Of a stretch of DNA of 47,554 nt, positions 1 through 10,968 are shown one piece after another. Numbering within the stretch: the stretch's first letter is position 1; the number at the start of each line of letters is the position of its first letter. The stretch is taken from the NCBI GenBank assembly GCA_002803225.1, contig NXFV01000276.1, forward strand, positions 1-47,554. The letters are read 5' to 3'. Source of the DNA: Gamarada debralockiae. Its lineage: Eukaryota; Ascomycota; Leotiomycetes; Helotiales; Hyphodiscaceae. The translations under genes were made by a program, and so were the position numbers. The notes under the pieces are model-generated. The model had not been told where the DNA came from and ran no database searches. It was given only the letters and a program-made list of their open reading frames with translations.

Positions 1-40
1 CTTAATAATCCAATCACATTCTCCTACCCTTTTCGTCTAT

Positions 41-71
41 CACGTGACCATATTGCAAGAGTAAGCACGTG
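41..71. promoter_or_regulatory. Two CACGTG E-box palindromes
   Basis: CACGTG occurs at 41-46 and again at 66-71, 25 bp apart, upstream of the aspartic-protease-like reading frame. This hexamer is the core bound by fungal bHLH factors. The same stretch could instead be coding or intronic, because GTAAGC at 61 and TTTAG at 125-129 would make a 69-bp intron of that gene. The regulatory reading is therefore weak. Confidence 0.25.
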
Positions 72-302
72 ATTTCATCGAAACTGAAACTTCGTTCCTT
101 TATCTCTGTGGTACTTTCCTGACATTTAGAAGCACGATGTTACGTCTTTCATCGGAAAGCGATCCGTTCAAAGTCCTTTAGGTGCCAGTCTCGACGATGC
201 CTCGTCACCGTTCCTTCCTCACCTGCCAATCTACGTCCGTTCCACTTCCCCCTTCTCCTCCAACCCTATTAACCCCTCACCCAGGCATCCGGCTTCTTTC
301 TA

Positions 303-1313
303 ATGACAACCAACATCTCCCTCGGCACCCCACCCCAAAACTTCTCCGTCATCCTCTCATTGTTCTCCCGAGACCTCTTCGTCCTCTCATGCATGTCTCC
401 CGAAAAGGAGTTCGAGAACCACACGCACTACAACAGTTCTCTCTCATCCACCCACGTCGTCAACGAAACGCGAATCCAAATCCCGTTTCTCAACGCTTTG
501 GGTACTGGCTTAACGTCTCAAGACCATGTGACTCTGGGAGGAGCAGTGGCGGAGGATCAATTGTTTGCGGAAGTGTTCATGATTCAGCATGGCTGGAGTA
601 CAGATGAGGTATACTACGATGGGGTTGTTGGTCTCGGTGCGACGAATGGGAATTCGAGTATGGGGACAGACAACGTAGTAACAGCAATGCATCGCCTAGG
701 CTTAATCCAAGAGAACTTCTTCTCGCTCGCGACCCCCTATAATGAGGGAGATATGGGTGAGCTTATACTTGGAGGCATGAGCGACGATCTTGATCCTGCT
801 TCCGTGAAATGGGTCCCCGTTTCCAACAAAACGTTCAAATTCTTCGACTTCATCCGTTCCAGCTGGCAAGTCTCCGCCTCCGCCATCACAGTCGGAAACG
901 GTTCCCTCATAAACAGCACCCTCTCCCCCAACGCAACAGCATGGATCGAGACTGAGATGCCATTCCTCTTCCTACCCGACGCAATGGTCGATGAGATCCA
1001 TACTTTGATTCATGCGAATCGGTTGGGGTGGAGTCCGTTTTTTAGTGTGCCGAGGAAGAGGGATGGGTTTCCTGATATTGTGTTTACGTTAGGTGGTGAG
1101 GATGGTGATTCGGAGGAGGTGAGGATTACGGGGTATGATTATACCATTTGTGATGAGAGTATGTGTGTGAGTATGTTGATGGGGGAGTATGGAGATGAGT
1201 TTATTACGCTTGGTAGTGGCTTTTTGAGAGGTGTGAGGAGTGTGTTTGATTTGGAGGGGGATAGGGTTGGTTGTAGGTTCTCCACACAGCTCTGTTCCGT
1301 GGATGGAAGCTGA
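303..1313 (+). CDS. Pepsin-fold aspartic protease homologue lacking catalytic motifs
   Basis: The reading frame matches the A1 (pepsin) family almost from its first residue: NISLGTPPQNFSV is the standard N-terminal strand, a flap-like loop ends in SQDHVTLGG, YDGVVGLG follows, and the C-terminal hallmark is FLRGVRSVFDLEGDRVGC. Both active-site loops are changed. The first, normally DTGS, reads SLFS within VILSLFSRDLFVLS. The second, normally DTGT, reads ETEM within AWIETEMPFLFLP. The flap tyrosine is also missing (NALGTG). The 336 residues are otherwise collinear with the family and there is no internal stop, so this looks like a maintained pseudoenzyme. A signal peptide and propeptide are missing from this start. 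The frame is open from 273, and likely upstream exons are 130-234 (intron 235-284, acceptor CAG) and one ending near 60, perhaps beginning left of the window. Several N-x-S/T sites suggest a secreted protein. The 5' end is uncertain. Confidence 0.7.
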   Translation: MTTNISLGTPPQNFSVILSLFSRDLFVLSCMSPEKEFENHTHYNSSLSSTHVVNETRIQIPFLNALGTGLTSQDHVTLGGAVAEDQLFAEVFMIQHGWSTDEVYYDGVVGLGATNGNSSMGTDNVVTAMHRLGLIQENFFSLATPYNEGDMGELILGGMSDDLDPASVKWVPVSNKTFKFFDFIRSSWQVSASAITVGNGSLINSTLSPNATAWIETEMPFLFLPDAMVDEIHTLIHANRLGWSPFFSVPRKRDGFPDIVFTLGGEDGDSEEVRITGYDYTICDESMCVSMLMGEYGDEFITLGSGFLRGVRSVFDLEGDRVGCRFSTQLCSVDGS

Positions 1314-1412
1314 CAACTCGATTTAGTCTCGGAACTCGGACACAGAGAGTGAAATTTGTGATTGGGGTTTTAATAGGAGCTGAAACTTATTTTGCCATGC
1401 TAACTCCCATAC

Positions 1413-2402
1413 TCAAAGCTTTGCGTCTCCTTTGATGACATCCCTCAAAAGCGTTAACGCCTCCACCGCAAACGCAACCATATTCCCCTCTCTCTCTCCT
1501 CCCAAACCCGTCGAAAGTTCTTTCTTATAAGTGCCATTTTCAGTCGCAACAGCCAACGCAACATACCCTCTATCACATCAATCAGCCTTCCCGTTCCCAA
1601 ATTCCCAATCCTTGAAACAAAACGAACGATTACTTACGGAGTTCGATTCGGCGTATTCCCACCCGTAGGTCCGGCTGTCCCGGACTCGCAGATCGTGTAA
1701 GTACTGCCGAGCTTCGACCTCACGTTGGCTGCCAGGTCAGATACAATGTCGGTTGTTGGGCCTTTGTAGCCTTTGATGTTGTCTTGCGTCCAGCCGGCTG
1801 TCATAGGTAAGGAGCTTGAAGGCCAAAGGGGGGAGGGGGGAGGGGGTGATGATATACCGAAAGCTATGCGTGATTCAAGAGTGTATAGCTAGCCAAAGCT
1901 TCAGCTTGAAATACGGATTGATGGGGAATGAGGCAAACGCACAGTCAAACCACCTTTGTAAAAGCTGCTTGCTCCCGGCGTGCTGAGTAGGGAGGCAGAA
2001 ATGAGTCCCCCGGCGGCCTGCGTAAGACTTCGTCAACGAAGTCTCTTACAATCCACTTATTGAAAAGGGAGAGCAAATGGAAAGGCATTTATCCTCTTTC
2101 CGGATTGAAAACAGCAACTTTCTGCATTAAATATTCAGACAAGAAAGAAGGCAAGGAGACCCACAAGACGTATGGAACAAGGAGAAAACAAAACATACAG
2201 TCTCAGCAACGCTAACAGTCTCTTTCTTCTCTTTCAACAAAGTCGCAACCTCACTGACGATCGCTCTCACTTTCTCTGGAGGGAATTCTTTGGCCATCTT
2301 ATTTGTGCTTACAAATCGAACAGATCTTTGATTTTGAAGGGGGATGAGGTTGACTGAAGACAGAACTGGACGTATGAGGAAGATCTTTGTACAGGTGTTC
2401 AT
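1413..2402 (-). CDS. CinA C-terminal domain protein (nicotinamide-nucleotide amidase-like), five exons
   Basis: Spliced exons complement(2402-2199, 2017-1943, 1888-1858, 1797-1638, 1569-1413) give 208 residues in one consistent frame; every junction has GT..AG ends (donors GTATGT, GTGCGT, GTATAT, GTAAGT). The product is a stand-alone CinA/YgaD domain: SVAET-AAGGLISASLLSTPGAS, then YTLESRIAFAGW, CESGTAGPTGG and the C-terminal REGNMVAFAVEALTLL. Bacterial relatives deamidate nicotinamide mononucleotide to nicotinate mononucleotide in pyridine nucleotide salvage; activity in this fungus is inferred only. The first 35 residues are basic, hydroxylated and free of acidic residues (RSVRFVSTN just before MAKEF), which resembles a mitochondrial presequence. 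A start at the second Met (2297) would remove it. Exon 3 is only 31 bp. The gene is divergent from the 2951 gene. Confidence 0.85.
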
Positions 2403-2950
2403 TGATATACAAAAGAGAGGGCAGATTGCGGATATCGGGAACGAGATTGGTAATGCAAAAAGTCATGACGCGAAGAAAGTTGGGGCGGGGTCAATTTAGC
2501 GGCGGCTGGGTGCATCAGCACGGAATCTGGCTTACTGTCTACCGCTTGCCGTTTTTATTGTCAAGACGATCAAAGTTTGGCAGAGAGCTGAGATGAAGTA
2601 GAATTGAAAGATGTCCTTATGAACGGGAAGCCTTCACTTTCGAAAGTCTAGCTAGAATTGGAGATTGACAGGATATTCTAGATTGTCACCTTTGCTAACA
2701 ATTTGTCGAAAAGAATCCGCCCAACGGCATTCTTTCAACATACAGACCTGCGGCGTGGCTCCCCAATCATTAGCAATCACTCTATGAAAGAATGCCAAAG
2801 GTGCAAGGCCCCAGACAATGCCAAATCTGTGCTATTAAACTCATGTGTCGCACATCTACATGATCGCTAGCGCTCCTCCTGTTTCTCATTCGGACCAGCC
2901 AAACGCTCATCATCATCGGTGGTACCCGTGATTCCAACTTCATAATCACC
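2403..2950. other. Intergenic, divergent promoter region
   Basis: This 548-bp stretch lies between the start codons of the CinA-like gene (minus) and the 2951 gene (plus), so it must hold both promoters. I see no convincing ORF, RNA gene or repeat in it. Confidence 0.5.
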
Positions 2951-4208
2951 ATGGACTTCCGCCACTTCTCTCCATTGACGAGCATCTTCCGACGAGGTTG
3001 CAGAGCAGAAGACTCTCTTGACGAATACGCCGACCAATACCTCCTTGCTCCAGGCCCTTTCTCGGGACTTTCCTTCGACAATAGGGCCATCAATCCCAGA
3101 AGTGACCATCCATTCAGAATGAGACGAAATGGTGTCCAGGACTTTGATTGGCCAACCTTTCGTGCTCGGGGACTTCCCATCGATGCCTTCCCTGCTAGAC
3201 CTTCGGACGGATTCCCATTGAGAGTTCACTTCATGGATGTCAATCCCATGACTAGCTTTAGCGCAAGGTATCCCTTCCACGCTGTCCAGCCTAACCGCTT
3301 TCCAGGCCGAGGCCGATTCATCGACGGTATGGACGAAGAAAGGCCTTCCACGGCTGGCATCGAGCAACGACGCAGAGAGTCAACCGGCAACGAAGAGCTG
3401 TTGTCATCGTTGGACTTCATCGACTACGACTACCCCGAGAGACAGCGACGTCCACAGATCAGGAGACCAACACTTCTCCAAGGTCGGGTCCAAGCTATCG
3501 GTACGGCGAAATCGAAACGCAAGAACGACAATTCCGAAACATGACTAGGTGTATGTCGACTCCAGGAGAGAACGGATACCGAGACTGGAACCTAAAGTCG
3601 GGAGCCAGAAGGACAACAGTCTTTCATTTGGGAAGGCAATGCAATGGTTGCATGAAAGACTGGTCGAGGCCGAGAAATTCTACAAGAAATTTCAGGACGA
3701 CTACGACAGAGAAGTTCGGTCGATCAAATACGCAGGCGCGGAAATTCTTCAGAAGCTGTGGGTCAAGAAAGTGACGGGAAAGGGGGTACCTGCACAAGAC
3801 GGATCCCAAGACAAGAAGCGGGCTGAGAAATTGGAGGAGAAGTTTGCGGAGAAGAAGAGAAGCTTGTGCGAAGCCATGGAAACGGCGCTGAACGCAAGTC
3901 TGAGCTTGGGAGACCAGGAATTACTCAAAGCCACAGCTCTCGAAGCAAGGAAACGCCTTCTGGAAAAGGTCGAGACAGCAAGTCACCATGTGATGGACTT
4001 GCTCGACTTGGCCATGAAGGGAAGTGAACATTGCAAGGCATTGCTTGGCGAGCTGAAATTGTTGAAGGACCTGGTGGACCCGAAGAAGAAGGAGAACAAG
4101 AGCTTGTTCGAAGTGGTTGATGACGGGGATGCTGGCGGCGGTCAAGATAATGGAGGATCGAACGATGGTGGAGACTACAATAATGATAGGCAGCCAGATT
4201 GGGAGTAG
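2951..4208 (+). CDS. Unrecognised basic / coiled-coil protein (two-exon model)
   Basis: Two long open frames abut. The first (2951-3544) encodes an Arg/Pro/Phe-rich, low-complexity N-terminal part. The second, open from 3549, encodes a charged helical region (SLSFGKAMQWLHERLVEAEK, then KKRAEKLEEKFAEKKRSL) and ends in a Gly/Asn/Asp-rich tail. Joining 2951-3487 to 3549-4208 through a 61-bp intron (donor GTCCAA, acceptor CTAG) keeps the frame and gives 398 residues, but the donor is poor. The third frame at 3481-3540 also reads like protein, so a frameshift is possible. If the parts are separate, the second piece has its first Met at 3639. I do not recognise the family. The coiled coil suggests a structural or scaffolding role, but that is speculation. 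Confidence 0.5.
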
Positions 4209-5205
4209 AATCAGTTCTAGGAGGCTTGATTGGGGCAGCTGGCTTGGGAGTGTTGCGCCTTTTGATAACGAGTTGTTTCTTATTTGGTTTGCTGAGAAAA
4301 GTTCGGATCTTCGAAATGTTGTCTTGGTCGTCTGGTAGTTTGGGGTATCGCAATTTAAATTAGTAGTATCCTTCCTCAAAGACCACCCCAGAAGATCACT
4401 CACATGAAATAAAAAGGGTGAAGCGTCGTCCTCAACAGAGTAATCGGAATCGAATTGTACCCGTTTCCCAGCCACCAAAGGCGACCAAGAAACCAGCACG
4501 CCGCGTATTGCACTTAAGTGTCACACGCACAAGTCGCGCACACAATCTTCGCAACGGCTCTCCCATAGGAACAAGCACTCAACCTTTTTCTCTTCCCACA
4601 AGGAGTCGATATATAAGGAGAGACTTTTCCTGCTTTTCTGATGCCAATTGCAGATGTGAGATCACACCAAACCCTCACGGGCAGACCTGTTCACTTTTCC
4701 GCGGAGGAAAAGGACGAGGTGGTTTGAAGAGTACTCCGAATTTCTCATATGCATGATAATGACGATCCGAAGATCCGATAATTGTGAGGGCATCAACAAT
4801 TATCTGTTTGTAGCATAGAAACGCAGCGTTGAAGAGGACGACGCTTGAAGAGAGAAAAGAAGAAAGAAATTCGAGGCTCGATTATTTTTGAAGTGTGTGA
4901 CTCGCATGGCCCCACTATTTATTTCTATGGATTTTGATTGGTGGGTGTTAAGCTCCCCAGATTTCGAAGCGGAATGGTCGGGGCTTGAAATCCGAGCACA
5001 GCCGCCACGATAGAGACATCAACCGAGAAGTGACGCGCAATCAGCTCCCTTCTTTCTCGCTCAACAACTCTTCACCACCTCGTCTTCAAGAACCATTCTT
5101 CGATCATTGCAATCAACATACTGACGTGGGTCTTGCTTAACTACCAAGGAGACCGACCGACTTCCCCTTTCCAGCCGCGCCACAGCCTCACGCAAAGCGG
5201 CGAAT
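4209..5205. other. Intergenic; 3' UTR and upstream region of the zinc-ribbon gene
   Basis: About 1 kb without a recognisable gene. It includes a TATA-like TATATAAGG near 4610 and a pyrimidine-rich stretch just before the next start codon, typical of a fungal 5' UTR. Small ORFs here have no protein-like composition. Confidence 0.45.
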
Positions 5206-5633
5206 ATGTGTTTTATTTTTACTTGCGGAGAGACAGAGTTCTCCTCCCAGCTTCAGGGCTATGAAGGAGTGCTTTGCCAATGTCGGAATTGCGTAAGGTT
5301 CATTCCTTTCTACCATTGTCGCAGTGACGTCCTAACAAAATCCAGGGCAACTATTCGGCGAGCGTGATCAAGCGCAAGCCTTGGTTTACCTTCTGCTTCG
5401 TTCCAGTGGTCCCCCTCAGCGTCCACGGCTACGAGGACGTCGTCTGCTCTATCTGCAGATTCGCCCAACCGCTGGAGAATCGTCCAGATGTAGTCGAACA
5501 AGCGCGCATGATGAACCAGGGTGGTGGAATGCCGATGCATCCGCAACTACAAGGACCTCCTCAAGGCTGGGGAGGGGGCCCTCCTGGAGGAGGTATACCT
5601 CCGAAGCCGCAACAGCAGATGCAGTATAGATGA
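5206..5633 (+). CDS. Small zinc-ribbon protein (zinc_ribbon_15-like)
   Basis: Exons 5206-5292 and 5346-5633 (53-bp intron, donor GTAAGG, acceptor CCAG) encode 124 residues. The N-terminal half has the pattern of the fungal zinc-ribbon_15 family: MCFIFTCGETEF, a first Cys cluster CQCRNCGNY at residues 24-32, a hydrophobic aromatic stretch (WFTFCFVPVVPLS) and a second Cys pair CSIC. These would bind one zinc. The C-terminal 50 residues are Gly/Pro/Gln/Met-rich and probably disordered. The intron falls between the first Cys cluster and its Gly, and both junctions keep the frame. Cellular role is unknown; the family is small, fungal and mostly uncharacterised. Confidence 0.75.
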
Positions 5634-7021
5634 CGAGCGCGGTGAGGGATATAATGATAATTGGGGTTCGCGGGATGAATCTGGAGAGACTGGACAGCGG
5701 TTGCATACCCTGTTAGATTTGGTTTCGGATCAAAGGAAATGGGCGTTTCCTGGGACTGGCAACAAGGGTTTAGGAGTTTATGGATTGAGGATTGAAGTAT
5801 TGAGAAGGAGCGGTCAAGACTCACCTCATGAGTTTGTAGCAATACGAAATTAATTCATCAAGTCAGGAATGCCTTTACACTATTTCCACATCCGCTGGGC
5901 CGAACGAGCGAGATGGCGGGTAGCTTCTGGTACCTGCGCTGAACTTTCTTCTGATGTGGGTCCATGTTGGTAGGGCTGGTTCTCAAGTGAGGACAGTCGT
6001 CAACGTGGCATCCGAGAGTTTCAGTAAGCATGAGGATCTTCCCACTCGTGGAGACTCCAATCCCTACTTGGGGTTCCTGACCGCTCAGGGTCTTCCAGAG
6101 GAAGAAAAGTAGGACCGGGCCCCATTGGGCTGTTTCAAATCAAACTTCGAAGATTGTGGTCAATCAAGGTCGTTCATTTGGAGCTCTCTTTCTTTTTGCT
6201 CCCACCTTAACGTCTCTTTTTGCGTGGGGCTTAACACCATAGCCTTGTATTTACTCGGATGGCGCTGACGTGTGGGATGGGAAGGCTTTGGTATGATGGA
6301 AGGGAAGTCACGGACGAGGTGAAGAGCTGCGACCATGCCTAACGCCCACAATTTCTTGGAGCCAGAGCCTCAATTGGTCTCTACTGTGTCAAGCTTTATT
6401 CCACTGATCGAGGGGTGCAACATGGCATTTCAACGGATAGCTCAAAATGGCCGTGCCACTGTCAAATTCTCACCAATCGTCCCCCTCGAGGACTTCCGGA
6501 CGTCATGTTGGCAGCCGCATCTTTTGTACGATGACGGACTGAACTTCCAATTTGGCTGACATTTTGCTCTGACGGCTGCACGATGGGTTGAAAAATGGAT
6601 ATCAGAAAATCTTTCGTCAGCCTGGCTGCTGCGATTCGCCCAATTGTATTCCATCCTCCACGCCTTCATGCAATATCCGGCGGAGTACAGTACCATCAAA
6701 GCCTCATCAAGCCCTTTCCCTTGGCTGTTCCCCAACCATCCCCCATCTCCACCTCGTTGCCCTTCTCACCCCATTCGACATTCCATTGACAAGGGGAATT
6801 TCTTATCAAAATGGCCACCCACCAATCAAATATATCCCTTCAAATCGAAGAGCCCGTTATGCAGATCATCGGTTTCGCTTGGCAATGGTTTTGCAAACCA
6901 TCCCTCACATAGCTTCCCCGCTTTGTGCGAGGCCGCCGACAAGGATTGGGCTTAGTATCATATAAGAGAAATATCAATTGGATTTGACCTTATCTTTGAA
7001 AGTTATTAAGATTCTCAGAGT
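5634..7021. other. Intergenic, no supported gene
   Basis: Nearly 1.4 kb with only short overlapping ORFs of poor composition. Some of it may be decayed sequence related to the DUR3 remnant that follows, but I could not align any part to upstream transporter helices. Confidence 0.4.
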
Positions 7022-7820
7022 ATGCGAGGCTACCTCAAAGTCATGATGGGAGATATCATTTCCTCGACCGTGATATCCGCAATCTTGACCTTAATGTTGG
7101 CCATACAAAACAAATGGGCAGCAACACTCACTCCACACCTTGGTCTTGCGTGCGCAGTCATAGCCTGGCTCGTAACCACGAAGAAGGAATGCGGCTCTCT
7201 GGATGTCGACTGCGCCGGTTCACACAACCCCAAGTTAGCAGGAAACGTCATGCCGCTCTCTCATCCCTCATTTTCACGCCCATCTTCACATTTATCTTCG
7301 GTCTCGATAATTATGATTGGGCGTCCTTTGCTGCAATTTGCAGAGGTGATGATCATGATTTGGCTGCAGAGGCACAGGTGGATCTTGAGCTTGTGCCGAG
7401 AGAAACGCATAGGTCCGTCGCCGAAGAGGCAGAAGAAGAGCACAAGCTATTACGGGCTTAAAAATCGCCAAGACAATGATGGTTATTCTCACTCTGGCTC
7501 TGCTTATCCTGTGGCCAATGCCAATGTATGGTACCGGCTACATTTTCTCAAAAACGTTCTTCACAGAATGGGTTGTTATCTGTATCATGTGGTTTATGGG
7601 CTCCTTGTTCTGTGTTGGCGTGTTTCCAGTTTGGGAAGGACGCAACGCGTTGGCTAGCACGCTCAAGGCAATCTATCTTAATGTCGCTGGTAAGCAACAT
7701 CCGTCCAAGTTCCATCATCCTGAGGCGACGTATGTGGAGGGTAAAGAGACTGGAAGCGATACACCTCCTGCGGGGCACGAGAAGGGCGTTGAGGAGAAGT
7801 CGGGCGTTACTGCACAGTGA
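7022..7820 (+). pseudogene. dur3: DUR3-type urea transporter remnant (3' third, frameshifted)
   Basis: Three successive frames read as consecutive pieces of the C-terminal third of a fungal DUR3 (SLC5/SSS family urea/H+ symporter). Frame 2 (7022 to about 7250) has QNKWAATLTPHLGL, WLVTTKKECGSLDV and NPKLAGNV. Frame 1 (about 7250-7461) has FIFGLDNYDWASFAAI and EEEHKLLRA, then a stop. Frame 3 (about 7462-7820) has KIAKTM, LLILWPMPMYGTGYIFSKTF and VFPVWEGRNALASTLKAIYL. Both shifts are minus one, and no splice consensus explains them. A functional DUR3 is about 650-700 residues with some 15 helices; the first two thirds are absent, with a stop just before 7010. This is a 5'-truncated pseudogene unless the A5 run near 7462 is a sequencing error, which would not restore the missing part. 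Confidence 0.8.
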
Positions 7821-8518
7821 TTGGTCGCTGGTGGTTGATAGGGCAAGAGTGAAATACACGCTGGATTTGGATTTATGAGTTTGGAGGAAATATAATAGAC
7901 GCCAAGGCCGCTGACTCTTGCGCTTATGGAGACTTCCTGGGAATTTCAAAACACTTTCACCTTCATACTTCACATGCAGAAAACCCGGTGTTCAATTCAT
8001 CATAAGTTCAATCTTTCTTTGTGGCTTCACCATATTTCTAGAACTCCGTTAACACGGGCAGATTTGTTGGAGCCTCCACATCCTTATCCATATATCTGTG
8101 GCCGAACGTCTCGGAGGTCACTAAGAGCATCCAGGGGTATTGAGAAAAGCATCTTTGGTTTTATTGAAAGTTTATCACTATAGATTTAAACAACAAGGGG
8201 GTACCATTAAAACTGCAAGGGATGCGCAAGGGCTTCCCAACGCCTCCTCGTGCTTCAAGCCTTGGTAAGGGGGTTGGTAGAGTGACACGTGACCCTGTGA
8301 GAAATCTCCCTCGCACTCTGGATTGGGCAATTGATAATGATATTAATTGAAAGCTGCGGTATTTCTAGAGAATAAAACAAATATACATGCGCGGAAAGGC
8401 CGGTGGCGGCTTCCTGTAATCACTTTAACACACCCAAGAATAGAAGCCAATGGCTAAGCAAATCATCGAAAATATCGTACCAACTAGTACAACGCGTTGC
8501 CGCGTAAAGCACAAGACA
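7821..8518. other. Intergenic, abaA 3' side
   Basis: About 700 bp without a supported gene. A CACGTG lies near 8286. The distal part is probably the abaA 3' UTR. Confidence 0.45.
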
Positions 8519-10968
8519 TTACTTGAGGCGCTCAGTCAATTGATCATAATCAAATCCCAAATCATTGCCATTCCAAACTTGCTCCTTGACGTTCGTCCCA
8601 CCCTCCGCATCACCATCGCCAATACCAGGAAGAGGCGTACCATGAGCTTCATGAAGGTCATCCTTCGCCTCCTCCCCATTGACATCGGCATGGTGGTCGA
8701 TCCAAGGCAAGAGTTTCTGCTCAATGGTCTGCTCAATGTAATTCTGGTCTTGCTTCGTAAGGCTCGTTATAGCATCATTCCATTGCTCATCATGTTTCCC
8801 ATTTGCATCGTCAGTCCACATCACTTGCTTCGTCGGAGAAGTCTCAGGCCAGACGTGATTCTTCGTCTCGCTTTCCCAACCAAGTTGTGGTGTGCTGGCC
8901 GGCACATTGTAGTTCGACCATGCGGGGTCCGTGTCGAAAGATCCGGTATGCGGCAGATGCCAGCCGTTTGAGTTGTGGTCGAAATCACCCAAGTTGACGT
9001 TGGTGTTGGATAGGAAGCCGTCGAGGTTCGCCGTTTCATTTTCGACAAGCGTGGACTCGCAGTCTACTGTAGCGTTGGAGATGAAACTGAGATTTTCTTG
9101 ATGGATGTCAAAATCGTGGTTGGTGTATCCGTATCCGTGCGCGAAGAGCGATTGCAACCCTGCGGCTTCGGGTGGTGTTGCGGGTCCTTGCATGAAGGGA
9201 TCCAACATGCTGGAGTTTTGAAGATGCATTGGGGTATCGGCCAACGAATTGAAGTTCTCGGTCATTGCGGCCGAGATGTGGTGGCTTGGATGGGGCGATG
9301 GCGACATGCACATTCGGCGGGGAGGAAGAGGGTCGACGTATCTCCACGTTGTTAAGCCTTGCTCACCGTGTCCTGCTTTATGGAACGTCCATAGGATGAT
9401 AGCTCTCCTCACGAATTGCATCCCTTTTTCGGAAGACGATAGCACTTCTTGGTACATAGAGATTTGGTCAACGTATTCATGAGCCGACCTCGTTGAGCCA
9501 TTCAGAGGGCCTCCCTTAAACGATTGAGCCTTTCGGCTCTCATCGTGAACTCGTTGAAGGTTGGTGAGGCAGGTGAAGGCATGAGCCCACGTATTTGCAG
9601 GGAATGGTACTTTGATGCGTGTGTCAACTTCATGCACATGCAGGACTTCCGCTTCGAATGTCCTGTGTTCCATGGGAGGATCCTGACCCATATCCTCGTA
9701 ATAAAGTTCTTTTGGCTTAACGAGGCTGGTCACTGTTTTCCATTGGTGCCTCCCGAAGTCTGGACCTGGAACTAACACTTCCATCCGAGTAACTAGTTCA
9801 TCGCCTTCCAGTGCGTGTCCCCTCATAAGCTCGAGCGACACATCCATATGAAGGATCTCACAGTTCAGTTCGTTTAAGGAATGTATTTGCGCTAAGTGTG
9901 GGAACCTTTGTCGCCAATTGGGTATATCCTCGAGGTGTTCGCGACCACTCTGTGGATGTAATCTTGTGTACTGGTGCGAAACGACCTGATTGCGGTAAAG
10001 GTCTCCCTCACTTATATATCGGCCACGTAAATCCGGCACCGATGACGAGGTAATAATGAGCCAGAATACATCAGGTCTAATAGACCTGTGACTTTGCACG
10101 TCCATCCTATTGGAATGATCAGATGGATTGTATACCGACTCTGCGTTCCATATACGGCCTTCTTGGAGGGCTCTCAGGACGTGATTGTTCTTGAACGAGT
10201 CATCAAAGCCATTGTCTGGGGCTTTCTTTTTGGGAAAAAGGCGTTGAACTATTAGATATAAGCTGAGTTCTGTCGCTGCCAGTGGGGAACTCACACTCGG
10301 GATTGTCTTTCATAAATCCCTTGAGGACTTGGATATGGCTTGAGACTTGTTTCCTTGTACGGTGCATTGTTTCATCTGGTTCCTGACCGGGAGCAAGGCT
10401 TTGAACATAAGAAATCCATAGATATTCCCTGATAAGCTCATTGCGGCCGTGAACTTTGCCCCTCATCGAAAATTTCCTTCTGCCCATGATGGGTATGTCG
10501 ATGAGAGCTTGCACATCGTTAGAAGTTGGATAGCTTAGAAGGAAGATAGCTAATACCATTAAGAAAGGCATCTTCGAGGACTTTAGGCCATTTCTGATCC
10601 TCTGCATTGCCTTCTCGAATCTGACGGTCTCGATATGCTATGTACTGGGGCGACTTGACAATCGGATTCCGGCTGAAGGTGGATCGACAGTGTTTCTGCC
10701 TGCGGATACTCTGCCTTCGAAGCTCTAACGTGTTCCCAAGGGGCTGTCGTGGGGGTTGTGATGGTACTGTGGGGATATACATGGGCATATCCACCCGAGG
10801 CTGAGTTACTTTACGATCATGACGATAAAGACCTACTGAAGCCAGGGCTTGGATCTGAGCATTACCAGCTGCGTCTGTCAGAGGCTGCCTGGCCCTTGAA
10901 GGCGCACTGGAGTCGTCCAGAGGTTGTTGAGGTATGGATGAAGGCTGACTAGGCTGACGATGTTCCAT
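8519..10968 (-). CDS. abaA: AbaA: TEA/ATTS-domain regulator of conidiophore development
   Basis: Three exons, complement(10968-10557, 10507-10295, 10248-8519), give 784 residues, close to Aspergillus AbaA (about 796). The TEA DNA-binding domain spans exons 1 and 2, about residues 124-205: DQKWPKVLEDAFLN joins across intron 1 to ALIDIPIMGRRKFSMRGK, then GRNELIREYLWISY and TRKQVSSHIQVLKGF. Intron 2 (46 bp) joins NPE to FQRLFPKKK. The long C-terminal part is acidic, Asn/His-rich and low in complexity, as expected of an activation region. In aspergilli AbaA is induced by BrlA, directs phialide differentiation, activates wetA and binds CATTCY. The start was chosen because MEHRQPS begins the hydrophilic N-terminus; the frame upstream is hydrophobic UTR-like sequence. 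It lies in tandem downstream of mrd1. Confidence 0.93.

Noticed and set aside
2782..3367. Minus-strand frames of 132 and 166 codons
   Set aside because: They mirror the plus-strand 2951-3544 frame; only the plus strand continues into a further long coding region.
4418..4756. 112-codon frame upstream of the zinc-ribbon gene
   Set aside because: Arg/Ser/Thr-rich composition typical of translated promoter DNA, with no recognisable motif.
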